Shown: positions 47,063 through 60,207 of the stretch, one piece after another
How positions within the stretch are numbered: position 1 is the first letter of the stretch
Layout of the letters: each line of letters opens with the position of its first letter
Program-made: the position numbers and the translations under genes
Notes under the pieces: generated by a model
Told to the model about the DNA's origin: nothing
Databases searched by the model: none
What the model saw: the letters and a program-made list of their open reading frames with translations, nothing else
Assembly (NCBI GenBank): GCA_003439945.1
Contig: QVRM01004832.1
Location: 124,001 to 188,000 of the forward strand
DNA: 64,000 bases
Origin: Dermanyssus gallinae
Lineage: Eukaryota > Arthropoda > Arachnida > Mesostigmata > Dermanyssidae
Direction: 5' to 3'

Positions 47063-47345
47063 TAGTGGCGGCGGCTTAGGCGGCTAACGCACCGTTCGAA
47101 ACGGGGGTTGCCATGGCAACCACGGTTAGCAAAACATCACTAGTTCGAGCCCCGGCCGTTGAATTTGTTGGACGTGGCTGTCATTGTTCTGCTGCTACAT
47201 ACCTCTGCTGGAGAAAGCCTATATAATTCCAGTTTGAGAACGCGATGACGATAGATGCATTTAGACGATATCGTGCCACAGGCAACTTAGCTCATTACGA
47301 GCGTCTAAACTGTGGTTGTCAGAGCGTTGAAAAAAATATATATAT
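47062..47345 (+). mobile_element. Possible tRNA-derived SINE
   Basis: The head has an A-box-like ggcttaggcggctaacgc, a short stem-loop (ccgttcgaaacgg), a perfect palindrome ggttgccatggcaacc in the variable-arm position, and a B-box-like agttcgagccccgg. It resembles tRNAs with a long variable arm (Leu/Ser type). A tail of about 180 bp ends in an A run at 47330-47336 followed by TA. Only one copy is seen, so the family is unproved. Confidence 0.4.
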
Positions 47346-48504
47346 TATCGTTTTAATAAAGCACTGAATTTTTACAACACTGAATACTTACAACAATAAC
47401 TTGTGTTATTGTTAATTGGTAACTGGGTAAACCAGTAGTAGTGCACGTTTGCCGACTTGTTTTGGTCTAGATAGCAGTGATACACTGTACACCCGATAGA
47501 CGTTTATGAGTAGAGCTGGTTCGCTGCTATCATGCTGAAACATTTCGCCGCGTTCCTATCCCTGTCCGGCGTCTAGCCGTATTTCAGCCGCGCAAAGCAC
47601 GTGGACATCTTCTGCCAAATCGACCAGGGCCAGAGACTGGGAGGCGCAGATTGCTTCTTTGCGTCCGGTCCGCCTGGCCGCCCCTGTGACTGTCGATCGG
47701 GCGTCCGTCGCTCTTGTCTCGGGCCCAAACTCCGGCGCGCGCACACGCTCGCAGGCACGAACGCTGGAGTTGAACATGCAAGGAGGAGTTTTGGCGAATC
47801 CAGGCCACCCTGCACCTCCGATGTGGTCGCTATTGCGGACGCGACACTACTCGATTATTCGGTGTCATCAGTATCCCATTATCTGACCGCCTACGCCTAT
47901 CCCCCGATTCAAGCCCCCTTCCCCCCCCGCTCCCCCGCGCCACCTTCATTTCTGGGTGCCTGTCTCTTTGCCTGCCTGCCTTTATGTCTCGGCCTTCCGC
48001 CGTGCTCCGCGGAGAGGTTCGAGAGGTTTGCTGGGGTTCCGGGGTGTGTGGGCTTTCGAAGTGCTGACATGGGCATGATATGTGGTATGACGACACTGCC
48101 AACAGTCAACGCCAGCCGCCCCTAGTCGTTGCCCTACTCGGCGTCGTTGTCGCCGTTGTATGTTCGCTCACATACATGGCCTATTTATTGATTTGTTCGC
48201 CGAAATGGGCGACAGGGCCGATGTTATTGTCATTGTCGCCGCGGTCGGTCGTTCACGTTAGCGAATTGCGCTGCGACGAGATACAAATTGTCTAGCGAGT
48301 GTGCGCGCGTCGTGCATGACATACCGGTCAGTAAGACCTATACTTTTTTTTCTCGTTTCAATTTAGGCGGAAACTTCTCAGCGCAAACCTCCTGTGCCCC
48401 TTTTCGGTCTAGGGGGCATAATCGAGCCCAATTGTTTGAAGTGTTACCTCATAGGAGATTCTACTATGTGCCATCATTCCATATTTTGCCATCTTTGCTG
48501 ATTA
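47346..48504. other. Unassigned, GC-rich at 47560-48260
   Basis: Many overlapping open frames in all phases reflect high GC and CpG content rather than a gene. It could be a CpG-rich promoter region; no TATA box, exon or splice structure is proved. Confidence 0.3.
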
Positions 48505-48524
48505 TATATATATATATATATATA
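48505..48524. repeat. Short (TA)n
   Basis: Ten TA units. Confidence 0.95.
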
Positions 48525-48759
48525 GACAGTTGATTTTCTTTAACTTTTAATGGGGTGTAAACTATTGTCCCCCAGAGAACGTGGCGACGAATTACATCAG
48601 CTCTAGGTACAGGCCCGGTGTCGACCACCTAAACAAGGCGCCAAGCACCGCCGTGGCGTTTTCACGTTGTATATTCAAGGACAGCCTTTGCCGGAACAAT
48701 TCACCAGCGCTTAGGTCCCCCGTGGCCAATCTGAGAGACACTTGCATACCTTAGTAGTG

Positions 48760-49669
<910 letters not shown>

Positions 49670-49762
<93 letters not shown>

Positions 49763-49763
49763 C
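49670..49763. repeat. (TTA)n microsatellite
   Basis: About 31 pure triplets. Confidence 0.98.
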
Positions 49764-51309
49764 CAACGTGAGCTTGTCCACTCAGCCACAGTGCGTTTAG
49801 ACTGTTAGGTCTGCTGGGTAGAGCGAATTCGAATAGAACCATTCAACTGGGCTACGGCTGTCACGAGGCCAAGGAGTTACTTCCGCCTGCATGGCGTCAG
49901 TAGTAGTGTTTACACGGCGGCCCGCTGAAGGGTGATGATTTTGAAGGACGGCTCCTGGATTCTAATTAAGAGCTAACCGGGAAATCGAATTAAATTCGCT
50001 TATCTTATCAGCCAATCAGGGATGAAGTTACACTTGGTCGGCGGGTGATAATGATGATGATGATGCTGATGATTGGTTTCGTTGCCGTCCCCGCGACATT
50101 CAATTAAAACTGCTCTAAGGCTACGATTTCGAGCCTCACCTGCTCATACATCGATATACCCGTCACCCGTTCCCACACACGTGTACGCTCACATGGGCTC
50201 ATCGACCGGCGATCGTTGTTCGGTGTGCCAGAATTCCACCGGACAGAAAACCGGCCGCTTTTGCCAGCTGACGTCCTACAGGGGCTCACCCCACACTGGA
50301 GCGGGCGACAAATCGAAATATACTTGATTTGCACGCCATTATCCCATAACTGTGTTTGCAGTCCGGCTACAGGTCCTTGGGCAGAAAGCGCCCAAAAACG
50401 ATGAGGCGAACAACACGGGACACCCTGACCACCACTCAACCCTTTACACAACTAAATAGGTTACAACTAATATCGCATAGGCTTGACAAAAACTTGCGCG
50501 GTTTGCATTGCGAGGTAAATGCGAGGTCATTTGTCCGGGTCTAATAAGTTATTCGGATGGTGGAAATATCTATGAAGCGATTGAATAGTCGGAGGTCAGA
50601 TGTTGCTGCTGCTCTATGATTGAGTTGTACAAAGTGCTAGAAATGTAGTTGTACTGTTGGGGGCGTGAAAGTTGGGCGAAAGACTTCTAGAGGGTAGGAC
50701 ACCGAAACCTCTATCTCGCTACAGATACGCAATTTCGACTGGGCCAAAGCGTAGATAGACGTAATGTTGAAGCGTAACTTCTGCTTAACGTAGCCACAAT
50801 TAAATTCGAACATTGTGCTTGCGTTCATATATACGAACACAAAATGCTGGCGAAAATGATCTGCTTTGCTGTATTTTAACCGAAAAGAAAGGTTTTGCAA
50901 AGACTCCTTTAGCCGCGGAAATAATGGTCTATGAAATGAACGATTACTTTAACGTTTTGTTAACTTCATGTTCCCATTTGATGTAAGTCTTCCTTTAGGG
51001 CTGTGCAGGGGTTTTAACGGCGTCATTTTGTCTCAGGGGTCAAAGGTTTCTACGTGAGCAGAATAACTGATATTTAAAACGGCACGGCCAATAAGATGCT
51101 CAGTGAGGTTTTTGAGCAACTGTGATGCCGGCTCGATGAGCCCAAACACTGCATCAATATACATTTAAATGTTAACACGTCTCGCAGGTCACTCGTTGTT
51201 CCAGGAATTGACGACGCCCTTTCTGCTGACAAGCAAATCGACTCAGAGTTTTGTTTGATAATCTTAATTAAGCTGGTACCAGAGAAGAGCAGTATAGATC
51301 GTCGGGTTC
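49764..51309. other. Unassigned
   Basis: A short (GAT)n at 50049-50072; open frames around 50073-50451 unrecognised. Confidence 0.35.
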
Positions 51310-51520
51310 ATTCTCGGCTCGGGCCTGGTGGTGGCGTGAAGAGTGCATTCGCGTGCGCCTCGCGACCGAAGAAGGCACATAGGTGCACAAGCCCGATCCC
51401 CACTGTTGCATATTTGTTTTTATGGCGTCCGTTTTACGAAGTAATGCGAACGCAAACCCGTGGACATTAAATGTTGGCTGGGGGTCAGCCCGAAGAGTTT
51501 CTTGGGGTTCGATCTCGGAA
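51310..51520 (+). repeat. SINE-like repeat, family S2, copy 3
   Basis: Shares gttgcatatttgtttttatg, gtccgt and gggtcagcccgaa with the copies at 9690 and 24745. It is the longest copy. Upstream, gtggtggcgtgaagagtgc and gcacaagcccgatccccac may be A- and B-box remnants. A downstream ggggttcgatctcgg also looks B-box-like. Confidence 0.5.
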
Positions 51521-52499
51521 TCCTAAAGTAAATATGTATCCGTTAATCAAGCAACAATACAGCATAATACAGACATGTCTCGCTTGTCTTAGCTGAATTT
51601 CGCTTTGCGAAGCGCTCACATTTTTCATCTTTACGAAAACGCCAAACATCAGATGGAAGGCAGCTTTTTGTCGTTTTCCCCATAAAATGTTGCCCAGACC
51701 ATAAATCGTCACCTTCATACGCATAATTTGAATGAAAACAGAAAACTACGTAATTGCTATCCTGTATATATAAGACATCGATCACCCCCCCTGCATGATG
51801 TTGAAGAAAAATCAGGGAAAGGCGAAAGGGCCTCTAGAAGTAGTGGATTCGATGCCTGTGCAAATCAAACAGGTAATCTTTTATATTTGCTTGATCTAAC
51901 GTAGTCTTTAGCTTTTCATTGACCCCCTTTAAGTAGGCATCGTCAGCAGTATCATGTAACTGCTATATTGATATTATAATACGTGTGAAATTTTGCTTAA
52001 CTGCGTATCGTTTCTCTGCGAAGCGAGTTTCAGCCAGGTCCATTAAATGAATTATATGCTGACGCTACAGTTTACTATAATTACTGAAAACGCCACGTTC
52101 ACTGTTTCATATACACAAGTGGCATTTAATTGCCTATTGTCATGTAAATGTTACTAGAGCACAATTGATTATAAAGTTGTCAATTGTACTGGCAAATGCC
52201 CTGAATCGTATCACAAAGCACGCTATTATCACATACACGAGTAGGACCGATACATATATTCATGATGGTGATAATCATAATAATAATCCTAAAAGATATC
52301 GGAAAACGTATATAAGACGTTACGGGTGATCGATGCGAGGCCATGTTTTTGAGGCAGATGATGTCTGTATAATAATAATACTAATAATAATAATAGAATG
52401 CAAACCTTAATTACGACGCTAATCCGTTCCCTGCCTCGGGTGCATAGGAACGTTAAACTAGTCTAAGTGGTACCTAGAGGAGTTAAAGAGATAAGCTGC
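51521..52499. other. Unassigned
   Basis: AT-rich with short AAT runs at 52370-52396; nothing recognised. Confidence 0.4.
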
Positions 52500-54245
52500 A
52501 TACGGTGACGCACTTGCTAAGTTTAACACAATGAAAAACAATGCGTCATGGAAAAAGTTACTGATAATTCCAAAGCTTGTGCTACGCATTTCAGCACGGA
52601 GGCTTAATAATCGGTCAATATACCAAATCATCAGAGTTAACAGCGCAAACTGGCTAAAAATTATGTGCGTTCCGCCGCACGGACCCCAGGCACCGAAAAA
52701 ACAGGAGGACATACTGTTCATGATGAGTTGGTTGTTGACGCCGGCCGATCTTCCGCCGTAGCATCTGGACCTGGATTAGACGAGCTGCGTCCCCAACACC
52801 TCTGGAACATGCTTGGCAGGTTATTACCCTCATCTGGAAGACTTCTGGAAGAAGTTTGCTTTCTGGTGGCTTCGACACTAAACGGCAACCTGCCTTCATT
52901 ATGTCTGACGACCTTTTGATCTTAATGCTCTAAAAATAAGAGCGGTTTAATCAGCCTCATAGCATGTTATCCATCCGAAGGCTTGTAGCAAAGGTGGCTA
53001 TCGCCGTCAGTAAGAGATTCATAATGAAAACTTTAGGACCGAAGCAAGTAGGGGTTTCTATAAAGGAAGGCACGGAGGCAGCCGTTTACGCTATACGAGC
53101 ATATATCGAAACAGACGGTCCTGTGCGGATTCTAGTCAACCTGGACATTACCAATGCGTTTAACACGATACGACGTCGCGTAATATTAGAAGAAGTAACA
53201 CTACACGTATTGGAACTCCTGCCGCTGGTATAACTGAGCTACAGGGGTCCGTCACTTATATCCTGGTGTGACAAACAACCACCCGAATCGATGAATGGAG
53301 TGGAACAAGAAAAGTCCGGGCCGCGCCCTGTTCAGCCTGGGGATTACCAGTTTGGTGGCACAAATGAGAAGCCCGCTGAACATCTGGTATCTGGACGATG
53401 GTTTCTTAGGAGAACCGGCAGAAGTGGTGGCCGCTGACATACTTAAGGCAATGGAGTTTTTGAATGAAGGAGGCACAGTTCTCAATTAATCCAAATGCGA
53501 CGTTATAACGGTTGGAGAGAGCACCAAGGAACGACATGAATTACACAGAATCACTGCTGCCGTTTTACCGGGATGCAGGCGAGTTAATCCGACCGAGTTA
53601 GAGGCTCTTGAGGCTCCACTTAGTCCACAATGTATTTTCAAGACCTTAAGAGATGAACGCCGCGCGTTGCTACAGACACGACCTGCGCTGGGTATGCACT
53701 CACAAGCAGCACTATGTCTTTGAAGATCTATTTTAGGCTACCCAAAGTTGAACTACACATTGCGCACCTCACCAACAAGGCAATGTCCCGACGCCCTGCA
53801 AGCGTATGACGACTCTACTAGGGACCCACTGAGTGAAGTCCTTAACATTGACTTCACGGACAGTACGTGGCGAAGAGCAAGCCTCCCTATAAAATAATGT
53901 GGAAAACCAGTGGAGAAGGATAGCCTTTACCCGTTGAGCAGCATCAAGGGCCAAGGTCGGGCTCCTAGGCACACCGAAATAAACGCAGTAATTCAAAAAG
54001 CTCTACGAAGGGCGGGAATACCCAGCATGCTGGAACTCATACTGGGACTTAATGACGATAAAAAGGCTGACGGTGTCATTATCTCGCCGTGGAAAAAAGG
54101 CAGATGCCTGATTTTGGATGCGACAGTCTGCTGCACAATTGTTTGCCGAACGCGCAAAAAAGGAAAGTAACGTTAATACATTAGAGTACACGAGAGATAT
54201 CATTTCGTGCCGATTGGGTCCGGGCAGCCAATGAACAAGAACATT
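52500..54245 (+). pseudogene. LINE ORF2 relic, LDD-type RT with conserved C-terminal block
   Basis: The longest LINE relic here. In order: WKKLLIIPKLVLRISARR (upstream domain), GPGLDELRPQHLWNMLGRLL (RT fingers) and RRLVAKVAIAV (52979). Motif A follows as ILVNLDITNAFNTIRR and motif C as NIWYLDDGFLGEPAE (53370-53410). Then come LNYTLRTSP, VLNIDFTDSTWRRASLPIK, and a C-terminal block with APRHTEINAVIQKALRRAGI and KADGVIISPWKKGRCLILDA. At least three frameshifts (near 52640, 52930 and 53240) and several stops. The C-terminal DG...PWxxGRxLxxDAT pattern recalls nuclease folds, but that is inference. It is related to the 1280-2275 relic. Confidence 0.82.
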
Positions 54246-54430
54246 AATAAAAAACTAAAGTGATCGAATACAAGCAAACACCGGACATACACGCGAAGGC
54301 GAGTTTCTGAGGCAACTAGGGAAATACCGCGTCGATATTAGATGCGCTGAGCTAGAGGGAAACCATGAAATAACGAGAATACACAATCACACCTCACAAT
54401 TGTATTGCTCTAGTCAATACGAATTATAAC

Positions 54431-54465
<35 letters not shown>

Positions 54466-54835
54466 TAATAACAACACCGCCACCCATCATCTTATGTAAA
54501 ATGGACCCGATGGATCATTATGCGTGGTGTGCGGCCCATGTCGATGCGATAGATGGCCACATTAGGTTCAAGTTATTTAGCGCTTAAGCATTACACTGCA
54601 GTTGCCTTCGTCGCATTTTGCTGTTGCATATTGAAGCAATGCTGAAACTAAGTAGAAATTTCTCTGCAGGTCAATGACACACACACACCTACTTACACAC
54701 ACACACACACGCAGACCGAAGAGCAGAGTAGTGGCTAGATGTTTGAAAGTTCAAAGAGCATAGAGGTGACAAGAACAAGGCAAAGAAAAGAATCTGCCGC
54801 CAATGAGTTCACAGTTGCAGCGGCACTACCACCAC
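54246..54835. other. Unassigned with (AAT)n and (CA)n
   Basis: (AAT)n at 54430-54475 and (CA)n-rich DNA at 54677-54712. Confidence 0.5.
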
Positions 54836-54950
54836 AACAGCAACAGCAACAACAACAACAATAACCACAACAACAACAACATCAACAACAACAATAACCA
54901 CAACAACAACAACAACAACAACCACCCCGACCACCACCACCACCACTAGA
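54836..54950. repeat. (CAA)n and (CCA)n low-complexity repeat
   Basis: CAA/ACA triplets passing into CCA triplets; minus-strand poly-Val frames are artefacts. Confidence 0.93.
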
Positions 54951-56110
54951 ACCCAAAACGGCAGTGAAGAGGTTTTAGAAGTCAAAAGAACGAAACGCCC
55001 AATCGAAAAAACAAATGAGAAATGAAGCGAAGAGAGGAGAACAGCTTTATCCATCGTTGGCGGTTGGAAAGCGAAGAGTAAGGAGAACGCCCGAACACGA
55101 GGCAAAGGAGCGGCAGGCAGCGCGGCGATGACGACGACGACGACGACGACGGAAACACTGCCACTAACTGCGAGACAGCACTGTTGTCGCTATTTGCTAC
55201 GACCATCAGCCTCTGCAATGGTGCTGCTGCTGCTGGTGGTTCTGCATCTGCGGCTGCTGCATCGCCGGCCTCTGCTACTATTCCAGGCAGGCCAGCACCG
55301 TGTGACAGCTAGAAAAGGTATTGTTCCCCAGGGAAACGTCGTCGCCGTCGTCGCCGCTCCGTCGCCGTCCCGTCGCCTTCACCAAGTTTTCCCCGTAAAG
55401 TCCCATCCCCACTCTCGTTGTTCTCGGGTTGTAGCTGGCTGGCTGGCTGGCAGAGAGGAGAGAGAGGCACGCGAAGCGCAAGAATCTTCTAGCATCATCA
55501 CCAGCAGGGCTGGCGTGCGCTAGTAGCGCTGTTTGTTGCCGAAGCAGTCGAAGCAATTGCTGGCAATGAAGCTTCCGTCCTCCTTTGGTGGAGGTGGCGG
55601 TGGTCGAGGAGAGAGAGGGGGGACCAACCATGACGACAGTGGTGGGCGATGATGATGACGACGACGACGACGACGCCCACGGCAGACGGGAGCTGCGGCG
55701 GAGGTGGTAGCGGGGGTGGCTGCCGGGGGTGGCCGCCGGGGTGGTGGCGGAGGTCTGGTTCACACTGCGAGGGCTGCTCGTTGGTTGGCGGTGGGTGGCC
55801 ACAACAAGCGCCCCCCGAGCCCGCGATATAGGGTAAACCGCACAGCCCCACCAAGACAAACGGCCGCAACGACTCTTGATCGCGGCAGCGACGGCAGCGG
55901 CAAAGAAGCAGGAACCGCCGTTATCATCATCTGCATCACCACCATCATCGTCGTCATCATCGTTCTTCCTGTCGTCGTCGTCGTCGTCGCCGCTGCCGCT
56001 GCCGCTGCGCGGGCTCTTTCAGAACGTCCAGTGCGCAAAGTCGCAATGGACTTCACTTCGCCTCGCCGTCTGGGCCTGAGTCGAAGGGCCTATCCGCCGG
56101 TCTGCATTCG
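54951..56110. other. GC-rich island with CGA, GCT and GGT triplet runs
   Basis: GC- and CpG-rich with several (CGA)n, (GAC)n and (GTC)n runs (55126-55152, 55655-55678, 55970-55992). Overlapping open frames of 60-190 codons exist on both strands but are low-complexity (Thr, Ser, Val, Leu). It may be a CpG-rich 5' region of a host gene; no supportable exon. Confidence 0.35.
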
Positions 56111-57498
56111 TCAACACGTCTTCCTTGTGGGGGGACACCAACCGTCCTTTGGTATCGTGCCTGCCCACGCAAGGCCTGGCTGCAAATCGCTACGATTTGT
56201 CGATTAATGCAGGTGGTGTTGATGGCAGATAAACAAAAACCTATTGCCATTATTTTCGCCGCGTTTTTGATATATGTGCGAAATGTGTACGCACATGAAA
56301 TTCGAATCTGGGTTATTATGGTCATCAATCTCATGTTTATGCTAAATGTGCGCTGGTATCGACGATAATCATAGAAACAAGTCTGATAGTGGTAGTAGTA
56401 GCTAGCTGCATTAGTCGCGGAGAAGATCATAAGATACTTAGACAGTGGCTGTCCCCTCTTGCTGGTGTTATCAGTAATCGCATTTAGATATTTAATAGAC
56501 TAGAAATTAAAGCGTTTTATATATATGCAAAATGTCAGCAGACCGGAAAAACCACGTGCGTACAACGTGAACGGCAGTCGGATTCAAACTGTAGCTTCGA
56601 CTTCAGAGATTCAAATTTCTTCTTTGGCGAATATTCGCCAGCATCAAACTCGGCAACAGACGTGGTGGTACTTGGCAAGACAACGGAACCCGGCGAAACA
56701 GAAGGAAAAAGCCGAAACAGTTTAAACACGAAGCAAAAACGAGGCAATTCTGCATGAATTGCCGCTCCTTGAACGGAATTATTAAGAGGTCGGCCGTCTT
56801 GTATTGCCTGGACATGTGCCCGTACAGCTACACGGAACCGAGCAGAAGAGCACTTATGTGTAATGCGCTGAACCCGCAAGAGACGAGCAGTCCGAATATT
56901 GCGTTTTGACAAGCAATATTCGGACATACATCGCGACGTTATGCTAATCTATGGTAATTAATGGTGGCGGCGAGAAAATGCTACAATCTCATTCTGCCAC
57001 GGGAATTAGCGGCGAGTTAGTCGGCATGCTAAGCATAGCTTAGGAAAATACATTTTATTGCAGCCATAGCGTATCGACTCCTCTATTGCGCATACCAGCA
57101 AGCATAATATGACTACCTTGTTTTTATAACTGTAATCTAACTACTCGTGTTTTTATAACTATTCTTGTAACATTGCGCTGTGAGCAAGGTAAGACGCGGG
57201 GCCATTGTGTGAGATTCAATAGCATTTTGAACAACTTTGCTTGCGTCCACAGGGAGTGGCTATGCCATCAAGTTTTGTTTTGCCGTCACTAAGTCTCAGG
57301 TGGGGCGCCAAGATACCAAGCGCAGAGTTTTAAGGAACCCTTTGACTACAAAAACTTTACCGCGTCTAAGGCACCAATTCTAACTCATACAGCAGCGTAT
57401 AATGTGAAAGCCGTCTTTGACTACTCTGCAAGGATATGTTTTGCGGACATCGCTATCTTCTCTGCACCTCTACCTGCAAAAGATAGAGGCACAGGTTG

Positions 57499-57499
<1 letters not shown>
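56111..57499. other. Unassigned, with a perfect 13-bp hairpin
   Basis: gtccgaatattgc at 56890-56902 and its exact complement at 56913-56925 flank a 10-nt loop. Nothing else recognised. Confidence 0.45.

Positions 57500-57541
<42 letters not shown>
57500..57541. repeat. (ATT)n microsatellite
   Basis: About 14 triplets. Confidence 0.97.
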
Positions 57542-57542
<1 letters not shown>

Positions 57543-57994
57543 CAAACGTCGCTCTACTGAGAGTTACCAAGTCTTTCGATGTGAGTGCAGATAGTGCCAG
57601 CCCTTTTAAGAGCTCTCTAGATCACACAAAGTACTACTTGTCTGGGGAGCCTCCAGAGACGTTTGAGATAATTCAGTAGGTGAATGTTATTGGAATATTT
57701 CAACATAGTTGGCATACAAAGGGCTCACAGTTTGGAGCGTATATTAGACGCAAAGGCTGATAATACTATGTCTAGGTGGGTTAGCGCTTTTAGTTGAAAC
57801 AGCTATTCTTGTAGAGGCGTGCGTTAAGGCGCGCACATTTACACATCTGGTTGCGGCTAAATTGCAAAACGACAGTTTGGCTTTACCCGTTTACCGTTTA
57901 AAGACACCCGGTGAACTCTCCCATAGCAACGCTTGTTTCTTAAACGAGCCAGGCTACTCGGGTTTTCCTCGGAGTATCTTTCTTCCCTGTCTCT
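57542..57994. other. Unassigned
   Basis: Nothing recognised. Confidence 0.4.
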
Positions 57995-57997
57995 GTG

Positions 57998-58039
<42 letters not shown>

Positions 58040-58062
58040 GTGTGTGTCTCTCCTCTCTCTCA
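57995..58062. repeat. (CT)n-rich microsatellite
   Basis: CT runs with short TG interruptions. Confidence 0.95.
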
Positions 58063-58164
58063 TGCCACCCTTTTCTATGAGAGACACGAAGAGCGCGGAC
58101 ACAAACGGACACAAGTGCTCGGGTTTAACCAATAGTCTCTAAGGCCGCTGACTATTAGCGGCTT

Positions 58165-58243
58165 AAAGAAAATTGGATCACACAGGGATCCAACCGCGGA
58201 CGCCCGGTGGATGACAACATTAGCTTACACTTATGCCACTTGC
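58165..58243 (-). repeat. tRNA-like SINE head fragment
   Basis: The minus strand reads gtggcataagtgtaagc (A-box-like), gttgtcatccaccgggcg and gcggttggatccctg (B-box-like). It adjoins the C-terminal coding end of a mariner relic. Could be a SINE fragment or a tRNA pseudogene; single copy. Confidence 0.4.
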
Positions 58244-58249
58244 TTCCCA

Positions 58250-59155
58250 CTCGTCAAAGCATTATTTAAACGCGTATTTTGGAATCGAGTTAAGTAGCTC
58301 TTGCGAGTTTTTTTTCTTTTTACTTTTTTTTGCCTCAAAACATTGTCCTTTTAATTTTTTTATCTGTGGGGATAGAAACAAGTTGCACGGAGCAGGTCTT
58401 ACGAATAGAGAGGTTGCGGAAATATAGAAATAAAAATGTTTAGAGAATAATTTGAAATCAGTAACAATGTGATTTCACCAGCCACACGCAGCTCCAGTGC
58501 GTTGTCGTAATGCGTGATCTTAAAGTTATTTCTTCAGAGTTTAGGCAGGATCGGATGTTCACAAAATTTTTACAATTTTGCGGGAGTATTGCTTGTTGAC
58601 CATAGAATCAGGTGGCAAACATTCATGGAAAACGATTTCCTTGTAGCAGAAGAAAGAGTCAAGGGAACCTGGTGTTGGATCTGCTCCGTCTGAACTTAGT
58701 TGCCTTGGAAGCACCACTTAGTGATTGGGTTTTGGTATCGGTGTTGCTACAACGAATCCATCAGAGATCTCCAGATCGGTTATCTTGCTGATAGTTTTTC
58801 GACGATTGTTGAGTACCCTATCACAAACTGTTCAACGTTTTCTTCTGTTATTACCATCGAAGGCCTTCCCTAATGGGGGTCATCTTCGGTCTCTTTACGT
58901 CCGTCGTGAAGTCCATGGTGCCACGTATACACAGTATTTCGGAACATTAATGAATTACTAAAAGCAAAACTTGATACAGATTCGTTGCTCCTCCATTTTT
59001 TGGCTTCTTATAGATTGCCGCGCTTTGTATTCGCTTTCCAAAACTAATGTTAAACAATAGAGGTCGCCGATTGGCGTGCATTTTCAACCTGCGTGCAGCC
59101 GATAAATGGCGCTTCTGAGCAAATTAAACCGGAAGACCTTAATTGTTCCGCTCTC
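58250..59155 (-). pseudogene. Mariner relic with internal deletion
   Basis: Minus-strand order from 59000: VFRNTVYTW...GLHDGRKETEDDPH (hinge), GRPSMV-like, ITEENVEQFVI, STIVEKLSAR (second HTH region), a deletion, then TKTQSL, ITHYDNALELRVA (HDNAPAH block), FPQPLYS-stop-DLLRATCF (PYSPDLAPCDFF block) and IPKYAFK-stop-CFDEWE. About 100 residues including the first catalytic Asp are deleted. Frames shift repeatedly. Its 5' non-coding part matches 6040-6140 (atggcgctt...accggaagac), so it belongs to the interrupted-mariner family. Confidence 0.7.
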
Positions 59156-59579
59156 GTAAATATATATAAGAGAAAGACAAATAATAATAAGCAATTTTAC
59201 ATAACCAGCGTTTTGGAGTATTATAAATAAATGCACTTCAAATTTAACTGTGACGCGGTCAATGATTTTCCGGTTCTACAAATCCGTTATTTTTGATGAG
59301 CATCGAAGTCTTGGATCAGTTTGCCAGCACAAATTTGGCTGCCCTTTATTGCGAGCTATTTCTTTTACTAAGAGAAAAACGATGGTTCTTGTTATCACTA
59401 GAAGCGCCCTATTATCAACAAGACAAAGGCTCTACAGCTAGAAGTCGTTTAGGTTTCCAATTAGAGAGGATTTTGCCAGAAAGAGATAAAGAGAGAAATT
59501 CGCACAAATAGTGGGCCGTTCAAGTAAGTTGCTCCGCTTCCTTATTTGGAACTCATTAAAGTGAACATCATGTAAGCAT

Positions 59580-59581
<2 letters not shown>
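59156..59581. other. Unassigned
   Basis: Nothing recognised. Confidence 0.4.

Positions 59582-59616
<35 letters not shown>
59582..59616. repeat. (TA)n microsatellite
   Basis: About 17 TA units. Confidence 0.96.
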
Positions 59617-59619
<3 letters not shown>

Positions 59620-59773
59620 TGCAGAGCGTATGCAATCTTTTCACCCTAATTGATACTTTTCCAGGCGTGTCTGGCCCTCTTAACTCTGTCTAGTCACAGT
59701 CTCACTTACATTACGTTAGCCAGGAAACGTTGTGGGCGTGCTTAATGAAGTGTCCATGGCTGGATGCGGCGAG

Positions 59774-59951
59774 TTGCTGACCCACTGTGGGACAGGCCTT
59801 GATTATTATCTTCTTAAACTGCTCAAGTAATCCCTGACATTCAAAGCCTGGGTTGTGTACGTCTTTGTTTTGCCCTTAGCGATGACCTTTTTTTGCCAAA
59901 ACGAGTATTTTTGGGAGATAACTACTGCAAACTAGTTTATTTATAAGACCT

Positions 59952-59995
<44 letters not shown>

Positions 59996-60207
59996 AAATC
60001 CAGGTATTTTCTCTCTTTTAAAGTACTATACTAAATTACGAATTAACTTAGCTGCTTTGCAGTAGTTATCTCCAAAAAATACTAGTTCTGTCAAAAAACG
60101 GTCATCGCTAAGGGCAAAACGAAGGCGTACATAACCCAGGCTTTGAATGTCAGACATTACTTGAGCAGTTTAAGAAGATAATAATCAACGCCTGTCCCAC
60201 AGTGGGT
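59774..60207. repeat. Palindrome with (TA)n in the loop (fold-back FB4)
   Basis: The arms 59774-59960 and 59990-60207 are inverted copies sharing cccactgtgggacaggc (note the changed partner), ttcttaaactgctcaagtaa, cattcaaagcctgggtt, ttttgcccttagcgatgacc, agataactactgcaaa and cctgga. The centre is (TA)n at 59953-59988. No coding content. Confidence 0.88.

Noticed and set aside
47556..48295. Several 60-174-codon frames on both strands
   Set aside because: High GC with few stops; no recognisable motif or splice structure.
55128..56207. Overlapping open frames of up to 193 codons
   Set aside because: GC-rich triplet repeats keep all frames open; no domain or consistent strand.
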